From: Cardiocondyla obscurior
Lineage: Eukaryota; Arthropoda; Insecta; Hymenoptera; Formicidae
Assembly: GCF_019399895.1 (NCBI RefSeq)
Contig: NC_091866.1
Span: forward strand, 8,375,308 to 8,439,307
Reading direction: 5' to 3'
Length of the DNA stretch: 64,000 nt
Position 1 is the stretch's first letter; each line of letters opens with the position of its first letter. Position numbers and translations under genes: made by a program. This document shows positions 25,102-38,800 of the stretch, piece by piece. The notes beneath the pieces are model-generated. The model searched no databases. It saw only the letters and a list, made by a program, of their open reading frames with translations, and was not told the DNA's origin.

Positions 25102-28100
25102 GTTGTCTCATATCGTCGATATCACGCCTGCCTATTAATACGCAGAGATCATTACCTCCGCGATTGCTTCCGGGTGTGCATGACTATGGTTAAGCGAAAG
25201 GCTCGAAAGCCGCTTGGCGCATCGCGCGAGATCGCCCACAATTATCGGCGACGATCCGCTGGAAATGCATACGTCCCACGTGCTCTAAGCAGCTAGCCAG
25301 TGTTTCAATAACGCCCCGGCCGACCTCGCCACCGTCCCCTGTCTCTTCCTTTGCCTGCCTGCCTTGTGCACCTCCGTCGCGCGCGTTGAAACGCACGCTC
25401 TATCTAGAGGCCAAGCCGCGCGCGTGTATGCGTGTACACGCGGAACGTATATATACGGCTCGCGTATGTGTTCGCGCGGGGGCCTGGCCCCTCCAGGTCT
25501 TGGACGGTACTCACATGTGAGATCCGACGATCCAGGCCTGCCAAGGGAATATTATACTTGGCGATGACGCGTACACGCCACACGAGGAGGCTATCTCGCG
25601 TCGACGAGAGGCTCGGGTGGGTACAGAAGGCGAGGGAACGGCGGGACAGCAGGGGAGGGGAAACTAGGGTGCGCCGTAAGGATGAGGCAGAGAAGGTGGA
25701 GGAACATACGGGCGGAGCGCGAGGGGATACATACAGGCGCCGAAGGTTTAATCAGAGGGGGCTATCGACATCAATCTTTTCCTCTCGCTCGCTTTCCAGC
25801 GAATGTCGGGGTCGTGAATCGGTGGTGATCTCGTCGAAGATCTTACCCGCGGAATTCGTGTCTTTGTACGGAAGAGACTTTGCGCAATTGCCGCGCTGCG
25901 GTAACGCTCCGCGAAGATGAGAATAGGTGTTGCACGCGCGCGATTATTTTTTTTTTTTTTTTTTTTTGTAAAAAAGAAGAAGTTAAATCAAACGGACATG
26001 ACATTTATGGAACGAGCCGACGAAGGGTCTAGAATATTAATGATGAAATAAGAGGTTTTAATTAACGTCGAAAAAAATAGTTGCGAACGACATTTCCGAA
26101 GCAGTCGACGATCTAAGTATAGTTGAAGCATGGAGAGTGATTTTTCTCGCAGGAAAAAAATATGAACGAACGTACGAAAAAATGTTAATGCTTGTTCCGA
26201 GAACATTTCCATTGTTTCGCAGCTAGTTTGAAACAATCTGTAGGATAAAATCCAATTTTTGCCGTGCGAGTCGAGTAATCGATAGAATTACTTTTTGATT
26301 GAAGCGCGAGAAATTTATTGAAATATTATTATCTTTAACATTAATTATAAATCCTTTAAATCGCTGAAATGTTTAAATTATTTGTAACTTTCCGGAGATA
26401 TAATTGATGATAAATTATTTAAATGCAATAGTATAAATAGATGTGAATATTAATTATAATGTTCACACAGTTTAAACAATGTACGTCTTAATTTAAAAAA
26501 ATCGTAATTAAAATATAATTCAAAATTTTCTAAAAGAAAGATATTTTTTATAATCTTAAAGCATTACAGCATTTGAAGACGTAAATTCTTTTTTGATTTT
26601 AAAAAAGTTATTTAAAAATAATTTGAATAGATATTATTTTGACGTGTGCGAAACGTCTGCTTTCTTACAACTTGAATTTCCGACGGAAAAGATAGCCAGT
26701 GCAAATCAAGCAGTATTGTCCGTCAGCCATGGCAAAGGACAAATGCATTTTCTAACCATGAGACACACACATTCTCGGGTGACGTTTCTCAACGAGGAAG
26801 GTGACTGTCCTTGAGCTGGTTGTCCGAATGACAGGACAGGGCGAGGCGAGGAAGAGGGGTGGTGAAAGACATCTTGAAAAGGGGTCTTTGGAAACGGGGA
26901 GTCGAATCGAGCGCGCGAATCTCCTTGTCCTCCTGCTAATATCGTTTTGACCTTGTTAACAAAAAAAAAGAAAGAAGAAAAAAAAAAGAAACTGCATTCT
27001 CACACGAAGCGCAATGCGTGCGTGTTCGGTGCAATGCTACGAGCTACGATGTCGAATCTAAACATTCGCGAGCACCACTTTCCACTCCCGTAATTCACAC
27101 CGGCATAACTTCTAATCACCTGTCGTACTCTCGTGCTACTAGAACCGCCTGCCTACCGTTCTACGCCGCGCTAATTAGATTGAATGGCGCTCGCATTAGT
27201 GCGGCGCTTGTTATTGACCGACATTAATCCGCGAGATTGAGCTATCCATGACACTTTTCACTCGACCGAACACTACGGAACGCGATCTATATGGTCGAAA
27301 GGGGGAAGGAGAGGCTCAATCGCCTCTCACCGTCCAATCCATAAACCGAGAGAGCTACCTCCGTTTTGTACTTCGCTAATTGCCCTTGAGGGGGATCGGT
27401 TTCCCAGAGACCAATAAAGAGCCCGTCTCTTTTCTCTGCCCCCCTTGTGCCTCCACCTGATCGTTCTCCTCTCGATCCCTTTCCCCCGTCCTCTTTCTCT
27501 CTTTCTCGCCCCGCTCTCGCGCTCTCTCGCTCGTTCGTACGCTCGAATCTCCTTCTCTCTTTATTTCTCCGGTCACAGACCAAACGGGACGTCCAGAATG
27601 AGTATAACCAGCGCGAGGGGAAAGAAGAGAAAGAGAGAAAGAGCAGGCAGCTAGAGTGCCGTTTTATTTTGGCATGCTGCGAGGAGAGGATCCTTTTTAT
27701 TTCTCCCGCAGCACTGGCGGCTACGCTCTTAGTTCGCTGCGAGGTATTCTATGACGGTTCGTCGGTTTCAACAGCGCCCCTGCTAAATGGAATACGACCG
27801 GAGGCTGGTTGAAAAGAGATAAAGACCTACCTACTACCGAGAACGAAGCAGAGAGAGACGGAAAGAGAGAACGAGAGAGACGGCAAGAAGAAAACGCAGA
27901 AAAAGAAGACGCAGAAGAAGACGAAGAAGAGGGCCGGCAACGGTGGGAGAGATCTCGTGTATATAACTCTTCCCCTTTCAGTCCTTCGCTCTCGTCCCTT
28001 TCTAGTTCTTCCACACTTCCTCCTCCCGCCAGGGCCACTTTTGCCCCCATTTCCCCTGGCATTGGGAATTTTTTTTTTCCTTTTTTTTTTTAGGGCTCGC

Positions 28101-30081
28101 CCAAGAGAGCACGGCACCCGAGAGTGGCGGCTCGCAGTCGCCAAGCCGCCAAGCGTGAGCGGACCGACCGCTCCTCGGACCGAACCCACACCTACGGCCC
28201 GAGGTCGATACACGCTTCTCCGCTTCGCTTTACTTATTCGCTCTGCAAGGGAGAACACGGTACCCGGCCGAGCGACCGTAATGAGACACGCGCGAGCGCG
28301 AGCAATGGAGCGAAAATCAAATCTGGCTCCGCTGGACAGTAAATAAGCGAATCGATTTCAGACGTCTTATTTTGCGCGCCGTTTAATATAATTGGAGTAT
28401 CTCCCGGTGCTCTATTAAATGGCTCGAGGTTGATTCGAATTTACGAGAAAAAATTGTAGATGAAAAATAATAATTTGATAAAACTGATAGGACTTATCTG
28501 TAGATTTTTCTTCACGTTAATTTACATATACATTTATATATAAATAAAATAAATATTTTAAAAATTATTTAATTTCGCAGATTAAAAAATTATGCGGCTC
28601 ACGATCTTTCGTTTCGAGTTATCCGCTTGTCTCATACGATAGAATGATTCGTTCGATAAGCGTGGCCACGGATACGTGAAACAATTTAGCGGAATGCACG
28701 CGAGAGACGCCGGAGACGTCGTATCGCGCGTTTCTCTTTTGCTTTGACTTTCTGTCCGTTCGAGTCCAACGCTGGGCACATCTGTACGAGTATACGAGTA
28801 TATAGCCAACGTTGGCTTTTGTACAAGAGCAAAACAGAAGGAGGGAAGAGCACGAGAAGCGAGAGAAGCCAAGAAAGTGACGTCGAGAGGGTGAGGTGGT
28901 GGTCGTTGAGCGGGTGGGTCGCGAACGCGAGACGAGGCTGGCGGAAAGGGGGTGGGTACATTGGAAGAAACAGTAGTAGTAGCGAGAGAGAGAAGCGAGG
29001 ATCTCAAATTGAGAAAGGGAGAAGGCCACCGGTGAGGAAGGGTCCTGCGAGGGGAAGGAAGGAAAGACAGAGTCAGAGACGGTAGAAGTGGGAGTCAAGA
29101 ACCCTACAAGGAATTAAGAGCTTATTCGTAACAGGCACCGTGATGAAGATCCTATACTTCCGAAGAGAGAAAGAGAGGGTGCGAGAGACCGAACGACGGA
29201 GGAGAGCCGAGTCGGGAGAGAAGGAAGGATGTACTTACGTACCACGACTCTCCCACACCGAGAATCTTTGGAATACCAATCAAGCGGCTAATGCATTCGG
29301 CCATGCGGGCGCCCAATTGCTCTCAACGAACCGACTTGCGTTAAAACTTTCGATCTTACCGATAACATCGGATAGGCGCTTCTGTAATTTTTTTTTTACA
29401 CGCGCGATGCCCGCTGGATATCAGATGCCGAAATTTTTTAATGCACCGCTGCTGCGCTATTAAATATCAATTTTATCGCCCTCCAGCCGCATCTCGAATT
29501 TAAGAAAGATTTCAGCGTTGAAGTCATTTATTTTTTAAAGCGATATACATTTTTGTATCGGCATAGAAAACGAAATCATTCCAGCGCAGCGATCGCGTTA
29601 AATAGGAAACGCGGCCAAGCGCTATGTCAGCGCTCGTTACAGCACCTCCACATGAAGAGGTTCTTTTCGCTGCCGCATCGGGAGATAACTGTCGCATAAA
29701 CGGCGAAGATCACGGGGCAGTTCGAGGGAAATGATCGGTGTCGCGGAAGCATAACAGGTTACGAGTTACGACGGAGGCTTAAACTTTTACTGGCTCAAAA
29801 GCGCCAGCGTCTGGAATCATTTTTGCACCGCCAGGGGTTTTTCTTTTTCCCGGCCATTCGCCGACCTCGGTGGTCCGTTTGTCTCGAGTTTCCGTTCGTT
29901 TCGTGTTCCCGTAGTCGTCTTTTACATATCTTTAATTTTCGCCGCTGCAACTTCTCTGTATCGAAATTCACGCATTTTATGTTCAGCGTCTTTATTTTCT
30001 CTTCGCGTTTCCCGCAATTTAAACGACGCCTTTTCTTTTCTTTCGCTCTGAAAACCGTTCCATGTCATTCCACGCCTGAGA

Positions 30082-30122
30082 ATGGATTTGGCTGGAGCGG
30101 AGGATGTCAGCAGCGCGACGGT
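30082..30122 (+). CDS. candidate start-codon exon upstream of exon A
   Basis: An ATG in good context (AGAATGG) opens MDLAGAEDVSSATV and runs into overlapping donors. Cutting at ACG|GTGGGT (exon end 30119) gives phase 0, matching exon A. Cutting at GG|GTGAGT (exon end 30122) gives phase 1, matching exon B with exon A skipped. The peptide is short, acidic and free of a recognised motif. It is the best in-window candidate for a local translation start, but it rests on splice logic alone. Confidence 0.25.
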
Positions 30123-32890
30123 GGGTGAGTAAGGCCTTAAACCGGCACGGCTGTAAGATTTTATAGGAGTTTATCTTTCGGTGATGGGAATGAAGCCGTT
30201 CGAAACCGCTGGCGGTTATCGTGGCAAGGAGACGAAGACGCGACGTTTACGTGTGTAGACATACATCGGTGTACGTATGCATGGTTGCGTACGCGTATTC
30301 TGGCTTACAAAGAAAAAAAAAGATATGTAGGAGGAGAAAAAAAATTCGGAGATAGAAATACAAACGCATAAAAGGCGGTGCTCGATCAACGTTGCACGTA
30401 CGAATTAACTTTACGAAACTCTGCGGAGAAATATAAATGCGAAAATATGCGAGAAACGCGGTTTCTTACGAGATGGGCGGCATTAACTATTCACGCGGAT
30501 TGCCTTCGTACAAACTGAGCGGAGGGAAAAATACAACTACTTATTTGTAAAGGGGAAAAGAAAAATTATCGATCGCATTAAATTACTCGGGCATTTAAAT
30601 ATTTCTTTTTAATTTTTAATATGGAGAGTAAAAGCTGATATTAGATCAATCGTAAATTAAATAGAAAACTGTTTAAATTTTTTAACTATCAAAAAAAAAG
30701 CAAACATTACAATCGCACCATAGGTCTAAAAATTTTTTATGTGTAGAAATAACTGGGCGATAAAACTCACAATGACTCGAGTGTCCTGTTCACTCCTACA
30801 TTCAATAGCGCGCTTTAACGTAACTGTAAAATCGTCGATGTGCAGTAAAGTATATTTTGTTATCGCGGAATATCCTTTTTAAACATCCTTCTCCCTCCCC
30901 CGCCCTTCTCTTTCTTCGCGCGCAGACGTATGTGGAGGATTACCGTTCGTGGAAAAAAAAAAAAGCACGACGCGACATTTCGTCGCGATTGAATCTCCGC
31001 GCCGTCTCTCGCAATTTCCACGTTCGTGCCGCGTATATCGCCGGCTCGTCGGAATTTCTCGGTTACATCATCAAAAGTTTTTGCGGCGCCGCGCACACGT
31101 ACACGTCGTTGCGCGCGTTCGCGCGAGCCGGCTATGTCCTACAAGCCCGCTGGACAAAGTTGCGGCCAGTATCAATTGGCCGTGCTCTCCGCGTTGTATA
31201 CCGGTCGACCTTCTGGAGTTGCAACACGAGACCTGACACAGATAGAGAGACTGCGCTTGCCGCGGCAAGCGAACAAGTCGGCCCAGGCATCGCTCGGGCT
31301 AACGTTGGCGCATGCCTTGCGAAACCGCCGGCAAGCCGACCGGCCGTTCGTTTCAATCGAAGGGATGGGAGGAAGGAGGGAAAAACCCCGTTAATTTCGT
31401 CGGGATAAAATCAATCAAGGCGAGATAAATACGCGCCGCTAGAACCTGGAAGATCGTCGCGACTCCATGGATCGATTAGAGCGCGGCGTGCGATGTCGTG
31501 TCACTGAGCGTGGAAAGCGCACCTCTTTTCGATGAAAAACGACCCGGCCATATAGAGGTGATCCTCTACCCGACGAATCTCGGCCTTATTTTCTCGAAAC
31601 GACCCTGACCACTCGCGATCTTGACCAGTGGCATACATAATAAATCTTTTTTTTACATATATATATATAAATGAGTCGTATAAAACAATGTTTGATTTTT
31701 TTAATATAGTTTGCCTTTTGGAAATGCTATCGCGAGGTGTGCAACGAAGGCAGAAGTTAGCAGAAAAAAATACTGACTTAATGGATTAATTATTCGTTTG
31801 AATAATTGCTATCTCCGCTTACTACGTTATTACGAAAGAAAGTTACGCCGGAGGATTTTTTGACACGTGCGATAATTAATAAGTCGTTAATAAACGCAAA
31901 GCTAATTGCGTTTCCGCGTAATCGCTTCGCGCTCGGTCGACGATCCTATTTCACCGGGCTGCGTTTGTCCGAGGATCGTACGCGTATATGGCGCGACGCT
32001 TAAGCCGGAGGCAGACTGACCGCGTTAATCGTGAAAGGGTTGGGAGGCTCATTCGTGCTACTGATCTGAGATTCTTGGCGCGCGTCACCTTCGCAACGAC
32101 GAGGCGTAAGCAATTTGCGTTCTGACGAATCGCAAGTCGCCACCAGCTCTTGATCTGGGACAATAAAGTCCACGGTCTTCCTGTGGGCGTATAGTAACGC
32201 GGGTAGCCTTCGATAACTTCTTCTTGACTGTACGTTTTACGTGAGAGACGCTATGCGATGAGAACGTACGAAATCTGATGTTTAAAATATATTTTTTATA
32301 TACACAAAAGACAATACTGCGTGAAGTGCACGTAAATGATAATTAAAGAATCTTATTACTAAGAAAAAGAAGAAGTCATTAACGAATATCTCTTATTAAC
32401 AAGGTGCTTTATCTCAATTTATAATTATATAATGATTAAATATTATAATGTACGCTGACATATTTTTTTTTTTTTTTTTCAGAAAAAAATATATGTTTAC
32501 TCGTATGACAAAATTAAGCACAAATTTGTTCGCGTATGTTCATTATGCAAACTTCAGTTTAATCAAGAACGCATTTACACAGACGTTCTCTCAAAAAATG
32601 TTAATATTTAAAAAAATATTTCTGCAAAAACGACGTGGCCGCTCGACGAAACCAAATAAGGCTGCATCTGGCTCGGTGTAACGATGCGGTTACGCTGCGG
32701 CTACGCTCGGTATTATCATAACGGGTAGTTGCGGAAAATGAGTTTTGCGAACTTTTAAACGTGTCGCGCGTAGTTTCGGTGCGGTTCTCGCTTTCCGCGC
32801 CGCGTCCTAAAGGCGAAGCGGCTCGGACGGCCGCACGACACGAATGAGAAAATGCTTCGGTACCTAACGGTGGCTTTCTATCTGTTACAG
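30123..32890 (+). other. intron or upstream region before exon A
   Basis: Contains a CpG-rich block (30.86-31.5 kb) with overlapping open frames on both strands, none with a recognised domain, and an AT-rich block (32.28-32.62 kb). A 19-nt T run followed by CAG at 32463-32482 mimics an acceptor, but the sequence after it is low-complexity. Confidence 0.4.
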
Positions 32891-32945
32891 GAGAACATCT
32901 CGACCCCGGAGCCCACCGACATATCCGAGGACGATCACTACCCAA
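32891..32945 (+). CDS. NOL4L: NOL4-like coding exon A (first exon found)
   Basis: This 55-nt exon encodes an acidic peptide, ENISTPEPTDISEDDHYP, and then the first base of a Ser codon (phase 0 in, phase 1 out). The acceptor is strong: a branch-point-like CTAAC near 32863, a pyrimidine-rich tract and TTACAG. The donor is AA|GTGAGC. Joining to the exon at 35658 restores AGC (Ser). The phase-0 entry without an ATG means that at least one upstream coding exon is missing from this model. PTDIS resembles the CtBP-binding consensus PxDLS and echoes the exact PTDLS near the C terminus. Because the exon is 55 nt, skipping it would shift the frame unless the upstream donor also changed. The peptide itself is not diagnostic of the family; the call rests on splice signals, phase and acidic composition. 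Confidence 0.72.
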
Positions 32946-35657
32946 GTGAGCAAAACCTTTCATTATCTATATCTAACCCGTAGAGTGAGGCCTTTGCCGA
33001 GCCCCTCGCGACCGGTACCGGAGGTGCCTTTCGGACCTTCACCTGACGGAGGATTACGAGATCGTAGTCCTTACGAAACGTGACGCGGAGGCGTGTATTC
33101 GCGGCCGTGCGTGCGCGAGCGAGGCTTTTGTCGGCCGATCCGTTTTCGAGCGCGGACTCCGTGTCTTTTTCGCGCATCCCTCTCGCAGTTGCGGGGTCAG
33201 GTCGCAACCATTTCGGGAACCTGACCCGAATTACACGGCAGCGCCGCGCGTTTTTACATTATTGAACCGCGTCCTGAATGATTTAAACGTCACTCTGACC
33301 GCCGCCGGTGCACCAGTTCTCCGCCTCGCCCTTTCTCTTTCTCTTGGCCCCTCCGTCTCACCCCGTCGTTTTGTCCGTCAGCTAATAAATCTCAACTATC
33401 GTCGTCGCGCGGCCGAAGCGCTCGTCCACCGTGTGCCACCACTAATTCTACCGCCCCGGACGGACAAACGAAACCGCGCACGCGTGATACGCCAGAAAAT
33501 CTGCGGATTGTCCCTTTGAACTCTCCGGTCCGATTACGCGCGATTGTGTGCCGGGAACTACGCGAAACATCGTTATTTCAGTGGTATCCGCAAAATTCGT
33601 ACAAAATAGTAAGCCCCGCTTGCGCTCACCGTCCCTCGCCGGTCGTTCCTATTGACGGATTGAATTTTGTTCGCGACATATTCTAATGATAACGCTGCGC
33701 GAAAAAATTTCGCAACGGATGTCGATAAAACCAAATCAGGAACTGAAACTTGAGAGCTGTAAAATAAATGTTAATGACAAATCGATATTAAAAATTATTG
33801 TAATTTAAATTAATAAATTGTAAAAAAAAAAGAAAAGAAAAAGAAGGAAAAAAAAAACTGAAAATAAATTATTTAAAATAATTTCGATTTTTTGCAAATA
33901 AAGTAACATAGTAAATCGGATATTATTCGAGCTTTTTCCGATTAATCCTTGCAGGATCTCAGATGGCAGTAAATCAGAAGCGTAGTAATCTAAGGGTTAA
34001 TATTGGCTATACGATTCCAATGTAGGTACGTTCGCGGCGGCTCGCGTCGCACGGATCGATATAACGAATTAGTCGTATCGAGCGCGTTACTCGGCACCGT
34101 GTATTCAATTACGGTTTCACACGTACAGCAACGGGGCTCGTCCTCGCCGTTTAGAAAAGAACGGGCATGCATTGCGTTACATATGCACTGTATGCGGTCA
34201 GATAAAAAAGAAAAAAAAATACAGAAACAAATATTTCGCAAGAGAAACGTAAGGAAAAAACAATAGATTCGTATGCCAGCACATGTATTGCTCGAGTGAT
34301 CGACGAGTCTCCCTGAAAACAATTTGGAAATCATTTAATTAAAGCGCGTTATCAACGAAAGTTGAAACCATATTCACCGTAACGATAAGTTGTGTGCAGA
34401 AAAAAAATCTTCATGAAAAAGATATCTTTTTGTATTGCTCGCACACCCCGGGTCGTTCAGTCTCTTTGTTTTCATTCACACGGATTAATCGTTGCGCGCT
34501 TAACACGCTGCACTTTAATTTTTTTCTTTTTTTTTTTTTATCAGATAAAGGTTCCTTGCAATTCGCATGTTTTAATTGGTTTTCTATATATTATCTCGGA
34601 TAATATTCGCGCGTAAAACTGCGACTGCAAGCGACAAGCGGCCCGCTATCAATGAGCTGCGAATTCGTTTACCGACTCGTTCAGTAACAATTTATTCTTA
34701 CTTGTCGCGTTCGTAATAAGTCTCTCTGAAAAAAAAAATCAATTTAAGCTGACGATTTCGGGAATTATCGCCCGCCGGTGCCTTATTTTTCGCTCGCGTT
34801 ACGTGAATCGTGTTGTTTACTCATTCGCCGCGGTCGAACGCAAGCCGAGTTGTTGATCGGAATACGCAAAAAGACGTACACGTCATCGCTCGCTCTAGGA
34901 TATCAGTTGGACTGGTGCATCGGGACGAGTCACGGCGTGCACCGCTAAGACTGGCTCGTAGATATCGCCAGTGAATATCTCGCGGAGCAAGTCGCGCCGA
35001 CAGGATGTCGTTAATCGCGCTGTCGAATTCCATAGCGACGCTGATCAATAATATAACCGACGTCCACTGGTCGGCTTTGATTGCGACGCGGGGATAAATC
35101 GGCGTCGCATACTTCGCCGGGGAGTTAATCGTAGACTCCATCGCGGGCGCGGGGCTTAATTCCGCCGTGGCCGCGGGGTCGGTTGGTTTTTGTCGGAGCC
35201 CGGTGTAAATTACCCGATCGATTAATAATCGTAAACGGCGCACGGGCCGCCGCCAGCTGCGACGGTCGCGAGCTACGCAGCCCCTGCCCGGCCGATTTAT
35301 CAGTTTCGGGTAATTAAACCTGTTGCGTTATTAAATCGAGTCGACGACGATGTTGTTTTGCCCAGCTTTATTCGTTCGGCCCGCAATTCGCCTCGCCCCG
35401 GGGCTGCTCGCGAGCTCAGGTAGCTGATAAGTGATAATAGCCGCCGGCGCGCGGAGGCCGGCCACCGGAGGTAGATGACGAATGTGACGACTCGCGATAT
35501 AAGATCACGTCCGGACACATGACTTCACCGCTCTACGCGCGAGGCCTGCCGTTCGCGACGAGTTAAACGCGAGCCTAGCTACGCGCGTTGTCATCTGTTA
35601 GCGTGGAAAATTTTTGAAATCACGTTTGAAGCCAATTGGCACTTTCGATGTTGACAG
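32946..35657 (+). other. intron between exons A and B
   Basis: About 2.7 kb bounded by AA|GTGAGC and TTGACAG|G. Acceptor-like sites at 33578 (TTATTTCAG) and 33956 (AATCCTTGCAG) lack a convincing partner donor. Composition shifts from CpG-rich near exon A, through AT-rich at 33.68-33.92 kb, to CpG-rich near 34.84-35.6 kb. Confidence 0.7.
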
Positions 35658-35876
35658 GCGCGCTCATGAAAGACCCAGATAAGCTGAAGTTGATGCTGCT
35701 TGCGTGGAATTATAATCTTCAAGCGGCACAGGCGCAGGCACAGGTCCAGGCTGCCAACGCTGCTCTCTCGCCAAATAACTCGTCGACTACCACGGCCACC
35801 ACCGTCGGCACCCCAGTCACCAGTCAATCGGCCATTTCCACGGCGAATAATACCATCAACAACTCCACTCTTACAG
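35658..35876 (+). CDS. NOL4L: NOL4-like coding exon B (Ala/Gln helix, Ser/Thr/Asn-rich tail)
   Basis: The exon starts after GTTGACAG and ends at the strong donor ACAG|GTAAGA, with phase 1 at both ends. It encodes about 73 residues (19-91 of the assembled part). It opens with ALMKDPDKLKLMLLAWNY and continues into an Ala/Gln-alternating stretch, LQAAQAQAQVQAANAAL, that is likely helical or coiled-coil. It ends in low-complexity Ser/Thr/Asn sequence that is probably disordered. An in-frame ATG at 35648 lies just before the acceptor and could be read only in an intron-retaining transcript, so the spliced start is preferred. The roughly 2.7-kb upstream and 6.0-kb downstream introns contain no clearly phase-compatible cassette exon. 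Confidence 0.85.
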
Positions 35877-38800
35877 GTAAGAACCTTTTTTCATCGGAGC
35901 GACATATACGGAATTTTTGAGGTTTTAAATCATAAAAAAAATTTGTGAATCATGTGCAAATATACTTGTAAAAATCCTTTTATTTTAAGTCAGCTTTTAC
36001 AAATTCTTTTTATAAATACATAGAAGAATTCAACGTCATTAACTATTTTCAGCGGCTATTATACGAAACTGAAATCAATCGAAGTCGGGGTATTACTTGC
36101 AATTTCGGCACCGCAACTTCGTATTGTAGCTTCACGTGTATACGAAAAAAAAAAAAGAAAAAAAAAAAAAAGAAGTTACCTCGCGAAATCGACAGGCAGA
36201 ACATTTAACGGAATCCATTACGGGACGAAAGATGTCTAGACGTCTCGCGTTCTTTCTTCTTCGCCGCGAAAGGACTCGGCGTTACGTACGCCAACGTCCC
36301 ATTGATGTCGCCCTGACTGACGAAATCCCACTTATGAAAAGAACCTTGCTCCGCCTGGCGTAAGAGCGGCCGTTAATGCTCAAGTTTCGTGTCCTTCTCG
36401 CGCGTGTGACGCGCGGCTCGGCTCGGCGGAGTGAATTGCAGGTTTCGCGGGGCCAAGGTGTACCGGCCATTTAGCTCGTAAAGTTTTGTCGTCGCGCGCG
36501 CGACGTGACTAATGGATCGCCAAGCCTAGGACCGTACCCTATGCCGCGGAGGAAGAAATTCGACGCGCGCCTCATTTGCCTGCGTGTACTCCCGCGATCG
36601 GGTCTATCTCGTTGCCCACGCGTTCCCGCGAAATTCGCGTCGGGGTAAATCGCGGGGACGAGACGCGCCGTGAATTCTCGTACTTATCCCCGCTGGCGAT
36701 GAATCAGCGCGGGCGGAAAGCCGCACGCGAGAGATGAGGAATGCAACTTGATATCTTCAAATACCAATACCACTCTCGGCGATGCAAACGCGGCGCGCAT
36801 CGTTGTACGTCATTCTCGTTCATTAATCCTTACGTAATCCCACTGCAGAAACTCGCATCCTTTCCCGCCGTCGTAGATCTCGCCTGAGCAGAGTCCGCTG
36901 AAACACAATTGTTCAAAGTTAATATTCTTTTTTTTTTTTTATTTTAATGCAATTTTGAGACTCGTACCTTTTTTAGTTATAATATTGAAATATCGCCTGC
37001 ATGCACGAGCCAAGACATCGCGTACGTTGATTCCTCGCGCTTCAGAGCCCGCCTGGTTGAATATAGAGCCGAGTCATGTGAATGGGAGCGACGAATGTAA
37101 TGCGGTAATCATGTCGGCGATGGACATTGAAAGTTGAATATCGAAAATCGCAGAGTGGGTGCTCACAGAAAGGCCATTAGTCGCACCTATTACAATATCG
37201 CAAGTGGGTCTCTTAAAATGATTTTGAATTATAGCCTGCTCGCCGCGTTGTTAATGCTCGTCCAACCTATCAACTTTTCCACAGCAAAGAGCAAGGAGCA
37301 TTAAGAGTTTCAGTATAACTGCAACATGAAAAAACATTAAATATGAAAATGATATCGCGTAATACTTCTATGCGTGTAATTCAAAATTAAAGACCGTTTA
37401 AAATTTTACCAAGCCGATCGTGTTACCGTGAAACTCAGTTTTAGTTAAAATTTTACGGATTTAATGGAGCCGCATTTTGAGTAAAAAAAAAAAAAAAAAT
37501 CAACGTTTTCAAAATTGTAAATATTCGTAATAAAAAAAAAGGATTTAATTGTTTAACATGCAACACTTTCGTTATTATACTTGAAGTATCTTCGGCAGTA
37601 AAAACGCGCGCGTGTTAATTGTCGCGTGCATGCGTTCTTAATATACCGATAATCGCACAATGATCTCTAAGGCGCCGAGCATTTTCGCGCGATATTGCGT
37701 ATTGTTGGGACTCACCCGTTGTTCAGTTAGGTTGCGGAAGGATAATTCACCGTACCCCTCGATGCGCCTCTTCCACCTATCCTTCCTAGCAGCTATTTGA
37801 AACTGGTTTTGAAGCGGGCCTCTATATCTCGGATGTAGTCATTGCGTAATGAACCAGCTATCGGCCGAAGATACGAGTAATATACATGTATATGTATATA
37901 CATATATATATATATATATTTTTTTTTTTTCCTACATTTATATACATGCATATGTATGCGTACACGTATGTGCACTGCACAACGGATCGACCTTTCTTCT
38001 CTCTCGTAGCATCAACCCTGTCTCCCACATGATGACCAGACGCAGATTCCGCATTTCTCGCCGTATTTTGTAGACACGCGTTTCGCAAATCGATTTCTAG
38101 ACCCAGTCGGCTTCTTTAACCCCGCCGCCGCTGTCACGAGTGAGAAAAACGGCAAGGCTCAGTTCTCTGGTTGCAAATTGCGAGATTACGATTTGATTCG
38201 AGTCTCCATCTCCCAACGTAGCCTCGCGATATTTTTATTTTTAAATTGCCAATCGAGAATCCGCAGCTGATTGACGATAAAGTGTGAAACACGTTTGTTC
38301 GAAACACCGTCGAATTGTACTCCAATAGTTGTCGAACGTTCGACGTTAATTTTATCTACTTACGCATTTTAAACTGAAAGGCATCGCGATGACCACGAGG
38401 ACATCTTGATTTCTCATCTCTTAATACGCTCCGCGAGAGTTGGCGTAATATTTATAATTTATAACGGGACGCGACTTTCCCCTGACGGACGTACACGCCG
38501 ATTATGCTTGCGATATATCTCAAAATCACAACGACTTAGATGCGACTGCTTCCGGATCTGAATTACATATCAAGTTTGTCATACATAACATTGTTTTCAG
38601 CATTTCTTTCTAAAGATCGCTTTTAAGATAATAATTTTTTTTTTTTTTCCTTAACTGCATGCAGATTTAAATCGTTAATTGCACAACTGCAAAATTTATG
38701 CATGTTGAAATAAGAATAAATAAATTAATAAATTTAAAATTGAAAAAAATCGATAAAAGCACGAAAAAAAGAGACATTATTTGAGATGTCAAAAATTTAT

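Larger units (their letters stand above)
9691..30081. other. non-coding; probable long-intron sequence
   Basis: No supported coding exon in about 20 kb. GC- and CpG-rich islands lie at about 15.7-16.8, 17.5-18.2, 20.4-22.9, 25.2-25.9 and 27.2-29.2 kb, any of which could hold an unseen promoter or non-coding first exon. The 27.4-29.1 kb part has strong purine/pyrimidine strand asymmetry. AT-rich stretches lie at 12.7-13.0 and 26.25-26.65 kb. I found no tRNA-like A and B boxes. Confidence 0.45.

Noticed and set aside
31026..31394. Overlapping open frames on both strands around 31.0-31.4 kb
   Set aside because: One frame reads rather like protein (CGQYQLAVLSALYTGRPSG) but has no recognised domain, no clear splice sites and equally open competitors on the other strand.
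32463..32520. Very strong polypyrimidine tract plus CAG resembling an acceptor
   Set aside because: The downstream sequence is A-rich and low-complexity, with no plausible phase-compatible exon.
33194..33227. GGGTCAGGT/ACCTGACCC inverted repeat with a 16-nt loop
   Set aside because: About five perfect 9-bp inverted repeats with loops under 20 nt are expected by chance in 64 kb.
33940..34000. Acceptor at AATCCTTGCAG with an open phase-1 frame
   Set aside because: No credible donor; the only candidates give a tiny exon or weak GTTAAT/GTAATC sites.
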